NCBI GenBank assembly: GCA_947623455.1
Contig: OX392535.1
Location: 38,526,688-38,590,687 of the forward strand
Source: Mimachlamys varia
Taxonomy: Eukaryota > Mollusca > Bivalvia > Pectinida > Pectinidae
Direction of reading: 5' to 3'
DNA length: 64,000 nt
Part shown: piece after piece, positions 1 to 10,935 of the stretch
Position numbering within the stretch: position 1 is the stretch's first letter
Layout: each line of letters starts with the position of its first letter
Program-made: the position numbers and the translations under genes
Notes under the pieces: generated by a model
Told to the model about the DNA's origin: nothing
Database searches by the model: none
The model's input: only the letters and a program-made list of their open reading frames with translations

Positions 1-120
1 TCTAAAATATTGACCTCGAGCTTCGCCATCGGTCATTATTGGAATCTACAAGGTCGGTGTAACACCATATTGACCTCACCATAATTGAATCTAACAAAGG
101 CATTTATTGCTGTACATTCA

Positions 121-381
121 GAACTACGCCACACTTGTTGGGAGGTACACTACGTCACATGGATCCCCAGTGAAGGCATTTTTAGTACAACAAGGGCCAA
201 CATTGGCGAGTGTGGAAAGGAGTGCCACCGACGTGATGCGTGCCAGGCGTTCACCTTCAACCTTGAGTCTGGGCAATGCCAGGGACATCCGCCTTCTTCT
301 GTGGTGAATGCAACAGCAATTGCAACTGCTGATGCACACAACATGCTTCGTGTTTTTAAAAAGAAGGAAGATTGTGCTTAA
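121..381 (+). CDS. PAN/apple-like domain, 3' terminal exon (partial gene)
   Basis: An open frame ends at a TAA at 379-381. It encodes a cysteine-rich segment reading GECGKECHRRDACQAFTFN and then SGQC. This spacing (C-x3-C-x5-C-x-AF-x-FN...C) is what PAN/apple domains show; they are disulfide-bonded extracellular modules for protein or carbohydrate binding. The frame is open to the left with no convincing ATG, so this is probably the last coding exon of a gene whose body lies before the window. Possible acceptor AGs lie near 120 and 171, so the left boundary is uncertain. The tail after the domain is short and ends KKEDCA. There is no transmembrane segment here. PAN assignment is by cysteine pattern only; function is unknown. 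Confidence 0.5.
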   Translation, partial: ELRHTCWEVHYVTWIPSEGIFSTTRANIGECGKECHRRDACQAFTFNLESGQCQGHPPSSVVNATAIATADAHNMLRVFKKKEDCA

Positions 382-522
382 AGACTAGTTTTGCAAGTGT
401 GTTTCATTTTCCATTGCTGTTAACAGTGTAATATAGTGCAATGATATTGGACTTTGTAACTTTACTGTATATCGCAGTAAGTTTAGATTATGACCTATCG
501 CGCATTTCATTTAAATATGTAA

Positions 523-1433
523 GTCGTCACTGTCAGCCATTGTTGTGTTGTCTGTTATATATCGTGATGTCAGACTGGACCCACAATGCCTTGTAGACGC
601 GTCATTGCCAGCCATTGTGGTGTTGCCTGTAATATATCTTGTTTCAGACTGGACCCACAATGCCTTGTAGACGCGTCATTGCCAGCCATTGTGGTGTTGC
701 CTGTTATATATCTTGTTTCAGACTGGACCCACAATGCCTTGTGGACGCGTCACTGTCAGCCATTGTTGTGTTGTCTGTTATATATAGTGATGCCAGACTG
801 GACCAACAATGACATGTAAACGCGTTATTGCCAGCCATTGTTGTGTTGTCTGTGATATACCGTGATGCCAGACTGGACCCACAATGCCTTGTAGACGCCT
901 CACTGTCAACCATTGTTGTGTTGTCTGTTATAGATCTTGTTTCAGACTGGACCCACAATGCCTTGTAAACGCGTCATTGTCAGCCATTGTTGTGTTGCCT
1001 CTAATATATAGTGATGCCAGACTTGACCCACAATGCCTTGTAGACGCGTCATTGTCAGGCATTGTTGTGCTGTCTGTGATATACCGTGATGCAAGACCGG
1101 ACCAACAATGCCTTGTAGACGCGTCATTGTCAGCCATTGTTGTGCTGTCTGTGATATACCGTGATGCCAGACTGGACCCCCAATGCCTTGTAGACGCCTC
1201 ACTGTCAGCCATTGTTGTGTTGTCTGTTATATATCTTGTTCCAGACTGGACCCACAATGCCCTGTAGGCGCCTCACTGTCAGCCATTGTTGTGTTGTCTG
1301 TTATATATCTTGTTCCAGACTGGACCCACAATGCCTTGTAGACGCCTCACTGTCAGCCATTTTGTGTTGTCTGTTATATATCTTGTTCCAGACTGGACCC
1401 ACAATGCCTTGTAGACCCCTCACTGTCAGCCTT
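523..1433. repeat. 74-bp minisatellite, about 12 copies
   Basis: A tandem array follows the PAN-like exon. Landmark CCACAATGCC recurs at 581, 655 and 729 (period 74) and continues to about 1398. Each unit also carries CAGCCATTGTTGTGTTG, a TATATATC block and CAGACTGGACCC. Because 74 is not a multiple of three, the long open frames across the array change frame from unit to unit and are not genes. It may lie in the 3' UTR of the upstream gene. Confidence 0.9.
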
Positions 1434-1626
1434 TTTTGGATCAGGTGTGATGGTTCATGTGTCCCAAATAAATTGTTTATCAAGTTTTCTGTAAACAGCT
1501 TTCATGCCGACACCGACTACAGCAAATGTTGTAACCTTGTAATTTTCACTGTGGTATATATATAGTCTGTTTCATTCTCCCATGTTTATAAGCAGTATAT
1601 TGCCCGTCAGTAAAAGACTGTTTCAG

Positions 1627-1632
1627 AATAAA
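1627..1632 (+). terminator. Possible polyadenylation signal AATAAA
   Basis: AATAAA lies downstream of the PAN-like exon and its minisatellite. It could end that transcript, in which case the minisatellite would be transcribed. Hexamers are common in AT-rich DNA, so this is weak on its own. Confidence 0.25.
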
Positions 1633-1639
1633 ATCGTTT

Positions 1640-3116
1640 GGTATGTGCATTTTTTTCTTTCTTTGATGATTATACTAGGCTAACTTAAACATCAGTCTTG
1701 CTTGCATTCCCCACTAAGCCAGATCTGTTTGATGTGCTTATATCAGTGGTATATAGTGATCCATTTTATACAACCCGGAACATGTACATATATGATTTAA
1801 ATGACTAACGTCACAGCTTGTGTTGATTTACATGGAATTTTGAGTCTGTGCATCGAACTGCAGAGAAAATTTAATCGGATGCAAACTGATGTGAATCATC
1901 TCGGCGCGTCGTCAAATCAACGTTTAACGTTACACTCATCTTCTTCTGTTACAATCCAATCAAAACGTCACATTAATTTCCAATATCACGTCCATACTCT
2001 CGTTACGCACATGTATGTCACGTGTCCGTTTAACTCTTTGAGTGCCACGGATTCTTTTTACAATCGATAAATATTTTACAATTCTGGAGGATCAACTTCT
2101 ATTTCAAATGCATATTGATCTGTTTACAAGCAGAGATGTATATAATACTGTATCATACGTATCGTGAATAAAGTTTTGTGATTTTTTTCTCTTTGTCATA
2201 AAATTACTAGACCGATATATCTGCAACGTTTTAACCAATTACATAGTACAAAATAAATCACCAAACGCAGTCCTTATGCGGTAATATGAATATATTTACA
2301 AGTCTTCCTTCTTGAGCTTAGTTAATTCTGACTGCTAATAAATTAAGGTATACGCAATGAAAAAAGGCTCGTCGGATTGATATTTGTTCAAATATGGCGT
2401 CGTTCACGCTTCAGAACAATAACTATATGCCACCTCGTGGTAATAAACATGGGGACCGCCCAGGTTGGAAGTTTCGAACCATTGGAAACTAAGGACTCTA
2501 GTACATGTATTTTATTCCATATACGGCAGAGTCCTGCTCATTCCTCTTCCGTACCTGATTCCAACTACAGGTGGTGAGAGGCATTTGGTGTGCACAGACC
2601 AACGTTCAAAATCGCACATGTGACGATTCCGTAACGCCTCCTCGCGAGCTACTAGGGCTCCAGCCAAGTGCTGTGTGGAATGTACCTACCGGATGGTATA
2701 GGGAGATAAAAAAAAAACCTCGAATTGGACGATCAAACATGCACATAACATGCGTTTGTTTTCTCTGTCAGGTATATTGCGATAGTGGATACTTGTTGAA
2801 ACGCGTAGGTGTTCAAGTCGCCACCAGGGTTGAGGTTGCCGATGATCAGACGCGTAACCGTTTTGATTTCAACACGACAAAATGACTATATAAGAAAGAT
2901 ACAGACTACAGCCTATTGTGAACTCCCCAGTTCTGGAGAAGTCGACCTGTAGCCACAGAGTGAACTTGGGTCAAACTCTAATGTTTTTCATCATGAATGC
3001 CAAAAGTAACGTATGTTCTTTGGAGGCATGCTTTAAAGCATTTACAGCCATCAGGTGCTTTCTCCAACGGCCAGTTGGAAAAACAACTTATACATCCCAG
3101 GTAATGGAAACAAAAT
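1640..3116. other. Gene-free stretch, nothing recognised
   Basis: Short open frames at 1801-2070 and 2571-2885 show no domain, no splice logic and no codon bias I can point to. AT-rich, no clear repeat structure by eye. Confidence 0.4.
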
Positions 3117-3144
3117 GCACACACACGCACACACACACACACAC
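3117..3144. repeat. (CA)n microsatellite
   Basis: A run of CA dinucleotides with one CG interruption. A separate G-run sits near 3616-3627. Confidence 0.85.
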
Positions 3145-3570
3145 TAAAATTGGAAGTTAGTGGCGATCAGAAATGGATGGAGCAATACGACTGCAATGGT
3201 TCCAAAGGGATGCAATGATACGCTTTTGGAGTCCTGGATGTCAACTCCTGTATCAAGTGTTGAAGAAGTTGATGCTACCATATGCTTCTCTACGAATGTT
3301 AGTCTGGATGAAAGCATGCACAAATCAGTCATTGAGTTCAAGTTGCTCATGGCGACGACGGAAGAGTGCTGCAATGTCGTCCTAAGCACAAGTTTGTCGA
3401 GCTCACCAATAAGATTGCTAGAAAATACAATCTGCAGAACAATGTCGTAAGCCAGGCACACGAAGCCGAGGAAATCACAGGATCGTAGTGTTTTCTCCTC
3501 GAGATTACGAAGTCTGTTGTTAGGGATGTTTTCCTTAAGGATTAGCTTTCTATTTTGTTTAGGTTATCGG

Positions 3571-3716
3571 GGGATAACTACAATGGAAAATGGGTAAATT
3601 GTTATTCATAATCGGGGGGGGGGGGAGTGTAACTTCCAATGGAACACGGGTAAATTCAATAAACCGGCAAATCTGGTAATGTATAATTTACCCGTTTTCA
3701 ATTGTAGTTATATCTA
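3571..3716. mobile_element. Palindromic MITE-like element (~146 bp)
   Basis: Inverted arms of about 28 bp: the left begins GATAACTACAATGGAAAATG and contains GGGTAAATT; the right reads AATTTACCCGTTTTC then ATTGTAGTTATATC, near its reverse complement. The centre holds a G-run and further GGGTAAATT motifs. No coding capacity; no obvious target duplication. Confidence 0.6.
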
Positions 3717-5029
3717 AATAAGGTTGCACTTTTAAAGATACCGTTAGAAGAATGGTCCCACAACAAACAGAACACAATACATCCACGGCACATCTTATAA
3801 ACAAATCGAGAGATTTAGCCAGGTGGCTTAAGCCTGGTAGTTAGCGCCTGATAACGTAGCTCCCGAGAAATCTTCAGGAATGTATATATGTTAACGGACT
3901 GTAAAAGAATTGTATATCTATGTACTATAGTGCGCTTTAGAGTAGCTGAATATGTTAGCTATATCCAATATTATATATTTATTTATCGATCTTATTTATA
4001 TTTTACGTGCAGAAGTTAGGATCTTATGTAGGAAAAAGTACTGTAAAATGCGAAAAGAGAAAGAATAATGGCAAAGGACAGACACATGCAATCATAAAAA
4101 GGAGAAAGAAAAATGGAGATAATCATTTTCGCACATGCAGTGACTAATTTATATCGATTGATTGAAATGAGTATGAAACCTACATGTTGTACTATGATGG
4201 ATATTGATTTCAGCTCAACAGACACAAGGGTTTAATGGCCGAATTACTAATAATGATAACAAAGTATAATAATGTATCCCAAATTAATACATACATGCAA
4301 TATTAATGGTCATCTTAAAAGCATTTAGAGTGATATTTTTTTCGGACTAATTCAACGAAAGTGATCAACTTTTGGTATGTATCATTGAATTTGCCAAGGT
4401 TTGTTAATTATGGCAAAACATGTGAAAAAATACATGTCCCAGGAGGGGGGGAATTAATTCTAGTACATTGTAGATCATTTATATTGAAAAACAATGTCGT
4501 TGTATTGTTAGGTGTCTATAGCACACGATGTTTGACTGGATATAGCTCTATTAAAGCGTTTAGATTGATTCTGTTTTGACCTTGAACTGCAAATGGCTAC
4601 TAAAAGGCGTGTTACTCCAATCAACATTTAATTATTAAAACGTTCTTATTGGATACTATGAAGAATTATAAACATAGTGAGGGGACTGTTTTCAAGGCAA
4701 ATGTTAAAACTTTAGAGTTGAGGCTTTTAAGAAATCGGCATGTCTTTCGCTCAAACTTGATAGTAACTATTGTTTTCTAGAACCAGTCTTTTTGTTATGT
4801 TCAGAATTCTTAATAGTCTCTAATTAGTCTCTGAAGATTGAAATGCTGACCTATATGCTATTTTTGTGTGATGTAAATCGCAACCGCGAATAGCATTTCA
4901 AGGTTAAAACAGAATCAGTGTGTACGCTCTTAAAGAGCCATGTCCGGTCAAACAAATACCCCTATTGAGTGCTACACACACTTGAGAGTAAAACGACATT
5001 GTTGTTTTTCTGGTTTTATATATTGTATA
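3717..5029. other. Gene-free AT-rich stretch
   Basis: No coding, RNA gene or repeat signal that I can support. Frames at 4016-4225 and 4361-4579 are short and featureless. Confidence 0.4.
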
Positions 5030-5215
5030 ACCCTTCTGCGTCTACATTAGTTTAGAAATTTTTGATTCCCACCTTCTGGCCCTAGCATCACTGAAGAGTC
5101 CTAGGAGGACGAAACAGCTGTATGGTGCAGTTTAATTCATTTTTACGGCATATTGTATCTATTACTAAATTTAAAAGGTGCAGCATATGTGTGTGTTACG
5201 TCATCCTTCATCTTG
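5030..5215 (+). mobile_element. Retrozyme-like repeat, copy 1 (carries hammerhead)
   Basis: This segment aligns by eye with 10760-10935 (+) and with the reverse complement of 53958-54110. Shared landmarks are CTACATTAGTTTAGAAATT, GATTCCCACCTT, TAGCATCACTGAA, GGCATATTGTATCTATTAC and GTGTGTGTTACGTCAT. It contains the intact hammerhead fold annotated separately. Non-autonomous retrotransposons with type I hammerheads (retrozymes) are known from bivalves and other animals; membership is inferred from the ribozyme and from the unit length of the other copies. Confidence 0.6.
5085..5128 (+). ncRNA. Type I hammerhead ribozyme with minimal stem III
   Basis: All hammerhead elements are present in order. 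Stem I 5' strand is GCATCA (5085-5090). The core is CTGAAGA (5091-5097), matching C-U-G-A-N-G-A. Stem II is GTCCT/AGGAC (5098-5102 with 5106-5110) closed by a three-base loop. Next is GAA (5111-5113). Stem III is ACA/TGT around GC (5114-5121). The cleavage base is A5122, giving the site GTA. The stem I 3' strand is TGGTGC (5123-5128), which pairs fully with GCATCA using one G-U pair. Very short stem III is known in animal retrozymes, where such ribozymes cleave as dimers. Activity is not shown here. Confidence 0.8.
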
Positions 5216-5437
5216 CCACAAAATCTCTTAATTCAAGAATCTCTTATCATTTAGTATATCAAGAAAGTTTTATTCTTTTTTTTAATTCAACAGTTAGTTT
5301 TCCTATTAAGATGACCCCTAAGAAAAGTGCAACATGTATACATTTAATTTAGCATAATATTACGCGTCAGATTTCAATAAATTTATCATGTTTTTCAAAA
5401 AGACAGAGGCTAACACATTTTGATAATGAAAATAAAA

Positions 5438-5636
5438 AAGAGAATACCGAAGCGTTAACAAAATCATAATCCAAACTCAAAATCGATTAGACCAGGGGCA
5501 AAATATGAACAAAGGAAAGATTAACATGGAGACTCTTGTAAAAGTACAAGAGAATAAGACCAGGTGTTCCGGAAGAGTAAGCGTCTTCTGCTTCATCGAC
5601 GACACCCGCCATGTAAATCATTGTCACATCCAAGTA
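5438..5636. repeat. ~200-bp dispersed repeat, copy 1
   Basis: Directly repeated at 5996-6193, about 557 bp downstream, with few differences. Landmarks: AGACCAGGTGTTCCGGAAGA, GCGTCTTCTGCTTCATCGAC and CACATCCAAGT. A diverged inverted copy is at 9975-10110. Confidence 0.75.
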
Positions 5637-5995
5637 ATCATCAAGTTCTCAAAACGGGAACCGAGTATCATTGTCGAGTTAGTAAACACACTAAATAAAA
5701 TAAATATAAACTTTATTTATCTTACAACAATTATGAAACAAGTTATCCAACTTATATAAATCACTCTCTTGGCCCGGATGTTAGCGCGGAAGGGGTCTTT
5801 TTATGGTAAACACACTAATGAGCATACTCAAAAACGTACATCCTCATATCACTTAACGATACAGAATATTTCTCAATGAGACAAAGATGGCGACAGTAAA
5901 ATTTTCTCTCAATATATTTCAGCCTTTATCGCCACTTTGTAGAAATGTTGAGGGGATTACTGTTTATTTTTACAAGTGTTTTTTAAAAAAAAATC

Positions 5996-6193
5996 AGAGA
6001 ATACCAAAGCGTCAACAAAACCATAATCCGAACTCAAAATCGATGAAGCTAGGGGCAAAATAGGAACAAAGGAAAGATTTACATGGAGACTCTCGTAAAA
6101 GCACAAGAGAATAAGACCAGGTGTTCCGGAAGAGTAAGCGTCTTCTGCTTCATCGACGACACCCGCCATGTAAATCTTGGTCACATCCAAGTT
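5996..6193. repeat. ~200-bp dispersed repeat, copy 2
   Basis: Near-identical direct copy of 5438-5636. An open frame on the minus strand (5957-6190) is a by-product of the repeat. Confidence 0.75.
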
Positions 6194-6524
6194 ATGCGAG
6201 AGCTTCTCTCCTGACCTATCATTATGCTGCGAGTTTCAATACGGACTGGTGTACTTGGTACCAATAACTAACAAGAAACCTTCATCACACAAAGATACTG
6301 GAAACCACCAAATTTATGAATGAACATATAACAAACAGGTTTCATCATCCAAGTGAGAGTAGGAATATAAATTTTTGAACACATATGCCTACTTTGTCTT
6401 AGGTTTCATCAATTTGTTTCCAAATTTAATTATAATAATGTATTGTATCATTATTTTATAAACGAAACAAGAGATAAGGCTTGAGCATGAGAAAGGTTTC
6501 ATGGATACGGGCCCAAGTTATCAC

Positions 6525-6960
6525 ATCCTCGATATTCATGCAGGAGTTACAATCATCTATGCTCTCTACACCCCTGGAATATGCCATGGTACTCAGGTAA
6601 AAACAAATTCCAGACCAATCGCTAGGCTGCATGCCTGTCCTTTGAAGATTACAAAGGAACCAGGACCAACTTCAAAGCCGTTATGTGACCAGTACATTCT
6701 TTTTGTTTACATCAAATGGTCGAACCTGACTTCTTGCCTCATCAACAAGATGGTGCACACGGAGCCTTCAGTTTTGCCATACCATATTCTAGGGGTGTAG
6801 AGATCGTAGGTGATCGTTACCCCTGGATATCGCGGATGAGCATTATAAAAGTTTTTGACTTGAGCAAGGCTAGTATTTTAAGGTGGGCGGGACCAACAAT
6901 GTAAACATCAACAGCTAGGTACACGGTTCAGTGACAGGTCGCCTGAGGAAGACCCTGTCA
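6525..6960. repeat. Dispersed repeat with CCCCTGGAATATG motifs, copy 1
   Basis: Contains CACCCCTGGAATATGCCATG, GACCAATCGCTAGGCTGC, TTTGAAGATTACAAAGGA and a TTCTAGGGGTGTAGAGATCG...ACCCCTGGATATC fold. The same blocks recur, partly inverted, at 31040-31210. After it, at 6953-6990, is CTGAGGAAGACC followed by GGTCGACCGAACAGCG; it resembles a hammerhead core but does not pair correctly. Confidence 0.55.
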
Positions 6961-6969
6961 ATGCTCGGT

Positions 6970-8261
6970 CGACCGAACAGCGATTAATGTAATAGATGGA
7001 CAATAGATTTGTCCTCGAGTTGATAGATGGAATGTACATCTACAAACGCGTACTTTGTATCAAAGTTTCTATAGCCTATCAAATGTTCCAAAGTAAATTA
7101 TTTTATTGTCAGAATTGAAAAAGGGGAAAATATTCATGTATATATTAAAACTATTTTAATTTTTATGTGATTTGTGCCATCCATTATTATGGACTACATT
7201 ATACATATACAGTACAGAAATGAAAAATAAAATTTCTCAACAGTCATGAGACAATGTTTTTACTAAAAACGCTGTTGTAGAACCACTATTATGAATAGCT
7301 ATCTGTTGAGGAACTTAATTCTTCAGTCCACGTATGAATTGCTTATTAATATACAAAATTGACACCACTCTATTTACATAATTTATTTGAATTTTATTTT
7401 GTTATCCTTCAAATACATGTTAAATGTTGTAAACCTGTGCGAAGTGTACTGACAGATAACACTTGTGAACGTTAATTTTCCATTTCAGGAATTTCTACAC
7501 TCAAATTGACTTAAGTTAATCAACCGTTTGATCAATTTGATGTTTTATCGCCAACTCTACCGTGAAATGGATGGCCATGGATTTGTATAATACATACAAT
7601 TAAACAGTATCCCTATTTACACTTAAGTCGTATTAATAGCAACAAGTGACAGTAATAACGTAAGAATATTATTTAAATACAATGGTCAGACACACAGAAC
7701 ACATAATTCCTTTCTTCTTAAAGTTTGCTGCCCTCGCCCCTTTCGCTCTGATATTTGTCATCTGATTTTGTATTGTTTGTAATCACAGCAAGCTCTTCTT
7801 AGCTTTCAAGTGATCACACACAATTAAGGTAATCGTGTTATCATGATTAAATGGTGTATAGCTATCAGCAATTAACACGAAGCTGATGTATATAAGTTGC
7901 ACATATCATGTTTCAAAAAACACTCATTTCTTCAAAAGCCAATATAAATGTGATCAATAAACATCTATAGCTATCTAATCTGTCGCAACAATGTCCTTCG
8001 TATATATGTATTTCTCTCTCTTCTTCACTTCTCTGCCTATTCCATCTTATAAGTCCTTTGGCAAAACTGATTTAAACATGTACGTCTCATAAGTTTTGAT
8101 GTATCATCATAATATATTGTATGAATTATATCACGTGTTGTAAGTTAATTCTTTTCTATGCATTCATAGAGAAGAGTTGTTCAAAGGTTGTGAAAACTTG
8201 TTTCTTATCCATTTGTCTTTGACAATAACATATGTTTAAAACAATAACTTCGAACAATTTT
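6970..8261. other. Gene-free AT-rich stretch
   Basis: This is downstream of ZIP transporter A on its transcribed strand, so part may be its 3' UTR. AT-rich hexamers abound and none can be singled out as the poly(A) site. Confidence 0.35.
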
Positions 8262-9329
8262 TCACCTGTATCCATATTTTTGTACTAGGAACACTGTTCC
8301 TGTCACTGTGGTAAACCCTACTATCAAAAAGACAACTTTTACTAATCTAATGTCACAAGAATTAAACTCATGGGGAAGCACTTCAAAGAAAGTTATATAA
8401 AGAAACGTTCCACAGGCAATGCCTTGAAGAATGCCCTGTACAAGGCTGGATACTTGAGAATCCCACAGATCTATGATGCCAATGCCGATCCCAATTCCAA
8501 CCGGTGCAGATAATCCAAATATAGCTAAAGACCTTATTATTGCAGCCCTTGAAAGTTTACTCTGAACCAAGTTCATGCCCAAACTGAAACTAAGAACTCC
8601 TTTATGCAGTAGAAGCGCTAAGGATATACCCAACACTGCTTTTGTTTCCTTTTGAAGACCAACAGCAAGTCCTTCAAACAGCGAGTGGAGAGAAATTGCT
8701 AGTAACAGTAGAAATGAACGGAGAGTGGAATGTTGATGCACAAGGTCATTTCTATCGTCATTATTGAGGCCATTGTCCCTGTCCATATTGTCGGTTGATG
8801 AATAATGAAAAGGATTATCGCTTATACCTGAGATTAAATTTTCACTAAAGATGGCTTTGTTCAGTTTCCTTCCTGCGCTGTTGTCAATAGTTGCATGATC
8901 CTCATGCAAAAGATGCGTCTTACTGCTGTCAGTATTGTGATTAATGATTACTTGCGGGTGTTCAGGTTTTCTCTCCTTTACAACGTGGACAATTTGTTCG
9001 ATAGTCAGTACTGCAAAGAGTCCAACCACCATTGTAAACTCAGCAACAGGAAATTTGGTTTTAATTTGAAGAGCATCCAGGGCCGTTTTTAGATCCCTCC
9101 TAACATCTGGGAGAAGTCCAAGCAGACATGTAGCCAAGAAGACACCAGCTGCAAAACAACCAAGAATACTTAACATTCTTCTGTAGAAGGTTAGTTGTTG
9201 GGAACTTATATCACATGAACTTTGTTTCTGCATGCACCTGGTGATGAGTAAAGGTAATATCCCCAGAATTACTGTAAATAAAAACAGTCCAAATATCACA
9301 AGGATCTTCACTACCTGAATATCCACCAT
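8262..9329 (-). CDS. SLC39A1-like: ZIP-family zinc transporter, copy A (SLC39A1-3 subfamily)
   Basis: Intronless 355-codon frame; the ATG at 9327-9329 (context AAGATGG) aligns with the start of copy B. It is a multi-pass membrane protein expected to move Zn2+ into the cytosol. Helices by residue: about 8-30, 54-77, 97-116, then a hydrophilic His/Asp-rich loop to about 200. Helix 4 holds the ZIP signature HSLFEG (about 215-220), helix 5 holds HKG (about 242), helix 6 a GIGIGIGII run; helices 7 and 8 complete the eight-helix fold. The length is slightly above vertebrate ZIP1 and ZIP3 because of the loop. The last ~110 residues are almost identical to copy B at 23926-24981, but the loop differs strongly. 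Which of ZIP1, 2 or 3 it matches cannot be decided by eye. Family assignment is secure. Confidence 0.9.
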   Translation of the reverse strand: MVDIQVVKILVIFGLFLFTVILGILPLLITRCMQKQSSCDISSQQLTFYRRMLSILGCFAAGVFLATCLLGLLPDVRRDLKTALDALQIKTKFPVAEFTMVVGLFAVLTIEQIVHVVKERKPEHPQVIINHNTDSSKTHLLHEDHATIDNSAGRKLNKAIFSENLISGISDNPFHYSSTDNMDRDNGLNNDDRNDLVHQHSTLRSFLLLLAISLHSLFEGLAVGLQKETKAVLGISLALLLHKGVLSFSLGMNLVQSKLSRAAIIRSLAIFGLSAPVGIGIGIGIIDLWDSQVSSLVQGILQGIACGTFLYITFFEVLPHEFNSCDIRLVKVVFLIVGFTTVTGTVFLVQKYGYR

Positions 9330-9660
9330 CTTGCCAGTAGCGTCAGTCAATACACATTATTGAATATTCAGTATGCAGGTAAGATTAAGTGAAATAGGAC
9401 GCTTGCCTTAGGGCGTTTGGCCATCATCTACATCTGTCACCACTGCCAACAGTTTAACAGTGACGTCGGAATATAATCGAGAAAATATAAAAATGAACAC
9501 GAAATTCGTTCACAGTAAATTTGGAGGAAGATGTCTGATCAGTGACCCAGGTAGATATTTATTTTAGCAAATAAACTAAATAGGTGTTTCCAGTAAGAAA
9601 ACTACATTTGTAGTCCGAATTCAGTAATCTGATTATCTGAAGCGCTAAATACTGGTAATG
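9330..9660 (-). promoter_or_regulatory. Upstream region of ZIP A, possible promoter
   Basis: The 5' flank of the ZIP A ATG. It contains a TGACGTC motif (CRE-like) near 9461-9467. No TATA box at a convincing distance; 5' UTR introns cannot be excluded. Confidence 0.25.
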
Positions 9661-9974
9661 CTGACGCATCGGATCAGCCAGCAACAATTTCAAAGGAATC
9701 AGATCTCTTACATTTGTATCAGCAAACTGGACTCTGACTGGGCGCTAAATGTATGTAATCAGATAAAAAAAACACACTTTGTATTAGGTACTTCTATCTG
9801 TAAAATAAAAACAGTATGTTACTCGTTATTTGTTATGTACATGTCATCTCTTGTTTCGATGATATAAAGTTGGAGTTTTTGAGAAACTTATTAGTTTGCC
9901 TACTTTTTGCGATTTGTAATAATGCATTAGTGCTCACTTTTGGGTCTTTACATTTACTTGGATGTGATCTAGAT

Positions 9975-10110
9975 TAACATGTTGGATGTCGTAAATGAAG
10001 CAGAAGACGCTCACTCTTCAGGAACACCTGGTCGTATTCTCTTGTACTTTTTCGGGGATCTCCGTGTAAATCTTTTCTTGTTCATATCTTGCCCTTAGTT
10101 TTAAATGATT
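9975..10110. repeat. Inverted diverged copy of the ~200-bp repeat
   Basis: Reverse complement of the 5438-5636 type: GAAGCAGAAGACGCTCACTC, GGAACACCTGGTCGTATTCT and TTCTTGTTCATATC. More diverged than the first two copies. Confidence 0.6.
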
Positions 10111-10556
10111 ACCAGTTCGGATTGTTGTTTTTTTATTTCACACAACGTGGTTGAGTGTTGACTTAACGGCAAGTATGCTATCAGTAAATAATGGCTCCCG
10201 TTACAAGTATTAACACATCTATCAGTGTACGTGCGGTATGGATTCACCCCTTGTTCGATCATTTTTGGGTTCAGATGGTTGTTTAATTGACGCGTCGGTA
10301 TTCCCTCATTATTATCATACAAAAACAACTTCTTATTAGAAATCATTTTACAGTGTTTTGTAATTCGTTATATGACAAAAGAGGTGCCTTTGTCGCAGGA
10401 TAATTTTGCATCTCTGTTTCTTTTCCGGTGTCTGTTAAATATATCGTGCTTTAGTAGTATACCAGCGTAATTCAGATGAGGTCTCAAGCATAAAAAGTAG
10501 CCAATAGTCACGAGAGCATACATTTCAACAATGAATGAATAGTCTATTACTGAATT

Positions 10557-10935
10557 GAAAAGGTGCAGCATGCGTGTTGCGTCATCTTTCATGATAGGGG
10601 GTGGTAGACTCTGGTGTTGGACTTTTTAGTCCCCGAGGTTTGCTGGAGCCTCCATGGTCACAGTTATCTCATTTGAGTAGTGGCACGGTACATAATAAAC
10701 ACATTTCATACTACACAATTTCAAACTGAAATACTGTGTGTTTTACGCACCTGACACTTCTGCTTCTATATTAGTTTAAGAAACTTTTGATTCCCACCTT
10801 TTGGCACCTAACATCAATAAAGAGTCCTAGCACGACGAAAAAGCTGTATGATGCAGTTTAATTCATTTTTTCGGCATATTGTATCTATTACTAAATTAAA
10901 AGTTGCAGCATGTGTGTGTAAAGTCATCATTTAGT
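10557..10935 (+). mobile_element. Retrozyme-like repeat, copy 2 (longer than one unit, decayed hammerhead)
   Basis: CTATTACTGAATTGAAAAGG and GTGCAGCATGCGTG near 10544-10577 recur as CTATTACTAAATTAAAAG and TTGCAGCATGTGTG near 10885-10919. The copy therefore spans slightly more than one ~341-bp unit, overlapping itself at the ends. The hammerhead position (10812-10855) has decayed: the core reads ATAAAGA and stem II is broken. Stem I keeps five pairs, and the G-U pair of copy 1 is replaced by A-U, consistent with a once-paired stem. Internal landmarks such as TCCCCGAGGTTTGCTGGAGC are shared with copy 3 at 53958-54326. Confidence 0.65.

Noticed and set aside
3160..3450. Overlapping frames of 96, 70 and 105 residues
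   Set aside because: Competing frames on both strands with no domain or start context; may be an old repeat.
6953..6990. CTGAGGAAGACC...GGTCGACCGAACAGCG as another hammerhead
   Set aside because: The core word fits CUGANGA, but an extra base follows it, GAAA is absent and stem III and I do not form.
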